Shown here: positions 53,309 to 57,488 of the stretch, piece by piece
Position numbering within the stretch: position 1 is the stretch's first letter
How the letters are laid out: every line of letters begins with the position of its first letter
Assembly (NCBI GenBank): GCA_017522915.1
Contig: JAFWXX010000053.1
Coordinates: 1-57,488, forward strand
DNA: 57,488 bases
Reading direction: 5' to 3'
Origin: Bacteroidaceae bacterium
Lineage (GTDB): Bacteria; Bacteroidota; Bacteroidia; Bacteroidales; Bacteroidaceae
Translations under genes and position numbers: made by a program
The notes under the pieces: model-generated
Told to the model about the DNA's origin: nothing
The model's database searches: none
What the model saw: only the letters and a program-made list of their open reading frames with translations

Positions 53309-54826
53309 ATGAGTGAAAGAAAAGTAAGAGTACGTTTTGCACCGAGTCCTACAGGCCCGCTTCATATTGGCGGTGTAAGGACTGCACTATATAATTATCT
53401 TTTCGCCAAGCAGCATGGCGGTGACCTGATTTTCCGTATCGAAGATACCGATTCGAACCGTTTTGTGCCTGGTGCCGAGGAGTATATCCTTGAATCGTTC
53501 CGCTGGTTGGGAATCAAGTTCGACGAAGGCGTAAGTTTCGGAGGCGACAAGGGCCCTTACAGGCAGTCGGAGCGTCGCGACATATACAAGAAGTATGTTC
53601 AGGTTCTTCTCGACAGCGGCAAGGCATATATCGCATTCGATACACCGGAGGAACTTGAGAGCAAGCGCGCTGAGGTTGAAAACTTCCAGTACGACGCATC
53701 GACACGCTTGTCCATGCGCAACTCTCTGGCAATGCCGGCCGAAGAGGTCGAAGCCCTTATAGCAAGCGGCCACCAGTATGTGGTACGTTTCAAGGTAGAG
53801 CCGGGCGAAAAGGTTGTAGTGAACGACATTATCCGCGGCGAAGTAACGATAGACTCTTCGATTCTCGATGACAAGGTGCTCTACAAGTCGGCCGACGAAC
53901 TCCCTACCTATCACCTCGCTAACATCGTTGACGACCACCTCATGGAGGTGTCGCATGTTATCCGCGGTGAAGAGTGGCTTCCTTCGGCTCCCCTGCATGT
54001 ACTTCTCTACCGTGCTTTCGGCTGGGAGGATACCATGCCCCGTTTCGCACACTTGTCACTGTTGCTGAAGCCCGAAGGAAACGGCAAGCTCAGCAAGCGC
54101 GACGGTGACCGTCTCGGCTTTCCCGTGTTCCCGCTTGAGTGGCACGACCCCAAGAGCGGTGCAGTCTCATCGGGCTTCCGTGAGAGCGACTATCTTCCCG
54201 AAGCTGTCATCAATTTCCTCGCCCTGTTGGGCTGGAATCCCGGTGACGATGTCGAGATGATGTCTATGGAAGACCTCATATCGAAGTTCGACCTGGCGAA
54301 GTGCAGCAAGGCCGGCGCCCGTTTCGACTATAAGAAAATGATTTGGTTCAACCATGAATATATTCTTCAGAAGCCCGACAGGGAGATTGCCGAAATATTC
54401 ATGCCTGTTGTCGAGTCGCACGGCATTGCAACAACAATCGAGCATCTTGAGAAGATTGTATCACTTATGAAAGGCCGTGTCAACTTCGTGCATGAGCTAT
54501 GGGATGCAAGCAGCTTCTATTTCGTGGCTCCGGTTGAGTATGACGAGAAGACCGTGAAGAAACGCTGGAAAGAGGATTCTGCAGCAAAGATGACCGAGCT
54601 TGCCGACCTGCTTGAGAGCCTCGATGACTTCTCCATCGAAAATCAGGACAAGGCTGTCCACGAGTGGATAGAGCAGAAGGGCTACGGAATGGGCGAAATA
54701 ATGAACGCTTTCCGTCTGGCTCTTGTAGGCGAGGGAAAAGGTCCTCAAATGTTTGATATCTCAGGTCTTATAGGCAAAGAGGAGACTCTTGCACGTCTCC
54801 GCAGGGCAATCACAATCTTAGGATAA
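53309..54826 (+). CDS. gltX: Glutamyl-tRNA synthetase
   Basis: A class I synthetase charging tRNA-Glu. 505 residues from the ATG at 53309, where the protein begins [20 protein letters not shown]; an in-frame ATG at 53267 would add 14 residues with no family match. The HIGH-type motif is HIGG at about 19-22, [17 protein letters not shown] holds the KMSKS counterpart KLSKR, and the long C-terminal helical domain binds the anticodon. waaA starts 3 bp after the stop, so the two share a transcript. Confidence 0.95.
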   Translation: MSERKVRVRFAPSPTGPLHIGGVRTALYNYLFAKQHGGDLIFRIEDTDSNRFVPGAEEYILESFRWLGIKFDEGVSFGGDKGPYRQSERRDIYKKYVQVLLDSGKAYIAFDTPEELESKRAEVENFQYDASTRLSMRNSLAMPAEEVEALIASGHQYVVRFKVEPGEKVVVNDIIRGEVTIDSSILDDKVLYKSADELPTYHLANIVDDHLMEVSHVIRGEEWLPSAPLHVLLYRAFGWEDTMPRFAHLSLLLKPEGNGKLSKRDGDRLGFPVFPLEWHDPKSGAVSSGFRESDYLPEAVINFLALLGWNPGDDVEMMSMEDLISKFDLAKCSKAGARFDYKKMIWFNHEYILQKPDREIAEIFMPVVESHGIATTIEHLEKIVSLMKGRVNFVHELWDASSFYFVAPVEYDEKTVKKRWKEDSAAKMTELADLLESLDDFSIENQDKAVHEWIEQKGYGMGEIMNAFRLALVGEGKGPQMFDISGLIGKEETLARLRRAITILG

Positions 54827-54829
54827 GCA

Positions 54830-56053
54830 ATGTACACATTCGCAATATATCTGTATATATTCTTTGTGAAGCTTGTAGCTCTGTTCGGGCACAAGAAGGC
54901 AAAGCAGATGTTGCAGGGGCACAAAGAGGTATTTGCACTCCTTAAGGAGCGTGCGGTGCCCGGTACCCGTTATGTCTGGTTCCATGCCTCATCGCTCGGC
55001 GAGTTCGAGCAGGGACGTCCGATGATAGAGAAACTGCGTGCCGAGCATCCCGAATACAGGGTAGTGCTCACATTCTTCTCCCCTTCGGGCTACAACACGG
55101 CAAAGAACTACCAGCAGGCCGATATCGTATGCTATCTGCCTTTCGACACTAAAAGGAACGCAAGGCGTTTTCTCGATATCCTCAAGCCTGAGATGGCTTT
55201 CTTCATCAAATATGAGTTCTGGCTCAATTACCTTGTAGGTCTCAAGAAACGCAATGTACCTGTTTACAGCGTATCGTCAATCTTCCGCAAGGATCAGATA
55301 TTCTTCAAGCCCTGGGGCGGAAGATACCGTCTTGCCCTTCACTGCTTCGACAGGCTGTTCGTGCAGAACGAGAAGTCAAGGGAACTCCTGAAGATGCTCA
55401 ACGTAGAGAACGTCTCAGTAGTAGGCGACACCCGTTTCGACCGTGTTGCAAAGATTCTCGAACAGGCCCGTCAGCTGCCCCTGGTCGAGGCTTTTGTCGA
55501 GGGTAGCCGTAAGGTATTCATTGCCGGCAGTTCATGGGGAGGCGACGAGGCGATATACATGCCCTATTTCAACAATCATAAGGAGTGGAAGCTCATAATA
55601 GCGTCACACGAAGTCAATGAGGAACGTATAAAGGCTATAATCGGGCAGTATGACGGCAAGTGTGTGCTTTATACACGGGCGACAATGGAAGAGGTCCGTA
55701 TGGCCGACTGCCTCATCATCGACTGTTTCGGGCTGCTCTCTTCGATTTACCGTTACGGTGATGTCGCTTACGTGGGCGGAGGTTTCGGAGTCGGCATCCA
55801 CAATGTGCTTGAGGCAGCTGTCTATGGTGTTCCGGTCTTCTTCGGTCCCAATAACCGCAAGTTCCAGGAGGCTCAGGCTCTAAAGGCATGTGGCGGAGGC
55901 ATTGAGATTTCGAGCGCGTTCGAGTTCGGGCAGAAGATGGATGCCTTTATGGCCAGCGAAGCTGTGCTTGAGGCAGCAGGGAAGGCTGCCGGGGAGTATG
56001 TGTCGGAGAACTCCGGTGCAACAGCGAGAATCTTCAAGGAACTTGGGTTGTAG
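54830..56053 (+). CDS. waaA: Kdo transferase
   Basis: Adds 3-deoxy-D-manno-octulosonic acid from CMP-Kdo to lipid A, the step that starts the LPS core, at the inner membrane. 407 residues with an N-terminal membrane-associated helix (about 1-20), the GT-B fold landmarks HASSLGEFEQGRPMIEKL (catalytic Glu near 58), the FIKYEFWLN motif and VYSVSSIFRKDQ, then the CMP-Kdo-binding half with VGGGFGVGIHNVLEAAVYG. It is adjacent to gltX by 3 bp, a conserved Bacteroidales pairing. It is the acceptor-making enzyme for the Kdo kinase-like gene at 33871. Confidence 0.94.
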   Translation: MYTFAIYLYIFFVKLVALFGHKKAKQMLQGHKEVFALLKERAVPGTRYVWFHASSLGEFEQGRPMIEKLRAEHPEYRVVLTFFSPSGYNTAKNYQQADIVCYLPFDTKRNARRFLDILKPEMAFFIKYEFWLNYLVGLKKRNVPVYSVSSIFRKDQIFFKPWGGRYRLALHCFDRLFVQNEKSRELLKMLNVENVSVVGDTRFDRVAKILEQARQLPLVEAFVEGSRKVFIAGSSWGGDEAIYMPYFNNHKEWKLIIASHEVNEERIKAIIGQYDGKCVLYTRATMEEVRMADCLIIDCFGLLSSIYRYGDVAYVGGGFGVGIHNVLEAAVYGVPVFFGPNNRKFQEAQALKACGGGIEISSAFEFGQKMDAFMASEAVLEAAGKAAGEYVSENSGATARIFKELGL

Positions 56054-56079
56054 AATCGGATTAAACAATGTTAATTGTA

Positions 56080-56109
56080 TTGCAACGGAATCCGAATCTG
56101 CTATTTTTG
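56080..56109 (+). promoter_or_regulatory. Promoter for mdh
   Basis: TTG (56080-56082), 19-bp spacer, TATTTTTG (56102-56109), about 50 bases before the ATG. Confidence 0.65.
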
Positions 56110-56158
56110 CAGTAAGAAACAATAATAAGATTAATATAAACCTTTAAAATCTAAGATT

Positions 56159-57151
56159 ATGCAGTTTTTGACAGATGAAAAATTGGTGATTGTAGGTGCT
56201 GCCGGCATGATCGGCTCTAACATGGCACAGTCGGCTCTCATGATGGGCTTGACAACAAATCTCTGCTTGTACGATGTGTTTTCACCGGAGGGTGTTGCCG
56301 AGGAGATGCGTCAGAGCGGTTTCGACAATGTGAACATAACAGCAACAACCGATGTTGCCGAGGCTTTCAAGGATGCAAAATACATTATCTCTTCAGGCGG
56401 TGCTCCACGTAAGGAAGGCATGACACGTGAGGACCTTCTCGCCGGCAACTGCAAGATAGCCGAGGAGCTTGGCAAGAATATCAAGACATACTGCCCCGAT
56501 GTAAAGCATGTTGTAATCATCTTCAACCCGGCCGACCTCACCGGTCTTGTAACCCTTCTCTACTCAGGCTTGAAACCGGGTCAGGTTACAACTCTCGCCG
56601 GTCTCGACTCAACACGCTTGCAGAACGCTCTTGCAAAGAAGTTCGGTGTTATGATGAATGAGGTTACCGGTTGCGCTACATACGGTGGCCACGGTGAGCA
56701 GATGGCAGTGTTCGGCAGCGCAGTGAAGATTGCCGGCAAGCCATTGACCGATATCATCGGAACAGCTGAGTTCCCCGAAGAGGAGTGGGAGCAGATGAAG
56801 AAGGACGTTACACAGGGCGGTGCAGCAATCATCAAGCTCCGTGGCCGTTCATCTTTCCAGAGCCCTTCATACCTCTCTGTTGAGATGATACGTTCGGTTA
56901 TGGGCGGCGAGACATTCCGTTACCCTGCCGGTACATACGTTTCAAACGACAAGTACGACCACATCATGATGGCTATGGACACTGTTCTCGATGCAAACGG
57001 CTGTTCATACAAGATGCCTGTAGGTACTCCTGAAGAGATAGCAAAGCTCGATGCAAGCTATGCTCACCTATGCAAGATGCGCGACGAGCTTGTTACATTG
57101 AACATCGTTCCTGCAATCTCAGAGTGGAGCAGCATTAATCCAAACCTCTGA
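56159..57151 (+). CDS. mdh: Malate dehydrogenase
   Basis: Oxidises malate to oxaloacetate with NAD+. 330 residues: NAD-binding GAAGMIGSN at about 13-21, substrate-binding Arg84 and Arg90 in GGAPRKEGMTRED, Asn123 in IFNPADL, Arg153 in LDSTRLQNAL and the catalytic His178 in GGHGEQM. The Arg at 84, rather than the Gln of lactate dehydrogenases, supports malate as the substrate. Strongly expressed by position: clean promoter in front and a strong terminator behind. Confidence 0.94.
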   Translation: MQFLTDEKLVIVGAAGMIGSNMAQSALMMGLTTNLCLYDVFSPEGVAEEMRQSGFDNVNITATTDVAEAFKDAKYIISSGGAPRKEGMTREDLLAGNCKIAEELGKNIKTYCPDVKHVVIIFNPADLTGLVTLLYSGLKPGQVTTLAGLDSTRLQNALAKKFGVMMNEVTGCATYGGHGEQMAVFGSAVKIAGKPLTDIIGTAEFPEEEWEQMKKDVTQGGAAIIKLRGRSSFQSPSYLSVEMIRSVMGGETFRYPAGTYVSNDKYDHIMMAMDTVLDANGCSYKMPVGTPEEIAKLDASYAHLCKMRDELVTLNIVPAISEWSSINPNL

Positions 57152-57179
57152 TAATCGGATTTGACGTTTTTCAAATAAT

Positions 57180-57224
57180 GTGGAGAGCGGCCCAAAAGTC
57201 AAAGGGCCGCTCTCCACTGCTTTT
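57180..57224 (+). terminator. Terminator after mdh
   Basis: GTGGAGAGCGGCCC / GGGCCGCTCTCCAC, a perfect 14-bp GC-rich stem with a 10-base loop, followed by TGCTTTT. The stretch from here to 57392 holds no gene. Confidence 0.85.
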
Positions 57225-57392
57225 GCATCAATCTTTTTAAAAGCTCCCGTATTTATAATTAAGTGGGTAAGGAACTAAATGAAAGTTCTAAACCCTGCAC
57301 TCTGCACATTAAACATCACCCTTGCACCTTTTGCCTTGCGTGCCCTCTTTCCCCTTTCTTTCATCCTTTTCTGCAAAAAATAGTGTAAAAGT

Positions 57393-57423
57393 TTTGCCAA
57401 TTGAGAAAATGTCCCTAATTTTG
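57393..57423 (+). promoter_or_regulatory. Promoter for a gene leaving the window
   Basis: TTTG (57393-57396), 19-bp spacer, TAATTTTG (57416-57423). An ATG follows at 57475 after an A-rich leader. Confidence 0.65.
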
Positions 57424-57474
57424 CACCGCATTTTGTATGGAGTGAAATAATATAAACTAAAAAATAAATAGGAA

Positions 57475-57488
57475 ATGATTGTAGTACC
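57475..57488 (+). CDS. Start of a gene cut by the window end
   Basis: ATG followed by codons for Ile-Val-Val, preceded by a leader of the kind seen in front of other genes here and by a consensus promoter. Only four codons are present, so the product cannot be named. Confidence 0.4.

Overview
This window is a continuous piece of a Bacteroidales chromosome (phylum Bacteroidota, most likely the Bacteroidaceae/Prevotellaceae side; the genus cannot be fixed from the sequence). The evidence is the recurrent promoter form TTTG/TTG-N18-21-TAnnTTTG in front of many genes, A-rich leaders without clear Shine-Dalgarno sequences, a fused SecDF, a DUF2851 protein, an OstA-like protein next to SurA-like chaperones, and moderate GC. 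It looks like ordinary vertically inherited chromosome: no insertion sequence, prophage, integrase, CRISPR array or rRNA was seen.

Layout. 1-1144: a 75-bp tandem repeat array and a polytopic membrane protein. 1261-3803: the lipid-transport pair mlaE-mlaF on the minus strand, diverging from lptB. 4020-7363: protein quality control (tig, clpP, clpX). 7536-18745: recQ, guaB, then an envelope-biogenesis run of three periplasmic folding-factor genes, an OstA-like LPS-transport protein, a small membrane protein and mutL. 18990-24676: an OmpA-family porin, two identical tRNA-Val genes, purB, a pseudouridine synthase with a long Arg/Gly/Asn tail, and asnS. 24762-28338: a GT9 glycosyltransferase, mannose-1-phosphate guanylyltransferase and a lytic transglycosylase. 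28504-33631: a THUMP-type rRNA methyltransferase with an RG-rich tail, purD, two membrane proteins and a radical SAM protein.

33871-41804 is the most distinctive part. An LPS-type sugar kinase, a GT10 (fucosyltransferase-like) enzyme and a GT2 enzyme are followed by PEP mutase, phosphonopyruvate decarboxylase, 2-aminoethylphosphonate transaminase, a PntC/LicC-like cytidylyltransferase and a LicD-family transferase. Read in order these make 2-aminoethylphosphonate (AEP) from PEP, activate it as CMP-AEP and attach it to a glycan, most simply the lipooligosaccharide or LPS core. manC and GT9 upstream and waaA downstream fit the same surface-glycan theme, but no structure can be read from DNA alone.

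41842-57488: rnhA and argS on the minus strand behind a duplicated promoter-bearing repeat, two overlapping rhomboid protease genes, secDF, a divergent DUF2851 protein, a PgpH-like 7TM-HD phosphodiesterase, gltX-waaA, mdh, and a well-formed promoter with the first codons of a gene that leaves the window.

Several converging gene pairs share long perfect hairpins that contain the stop codon of one or both genes. Most functional names rest on motifs and whole-protein resemblance judged by eye; no database search was run.
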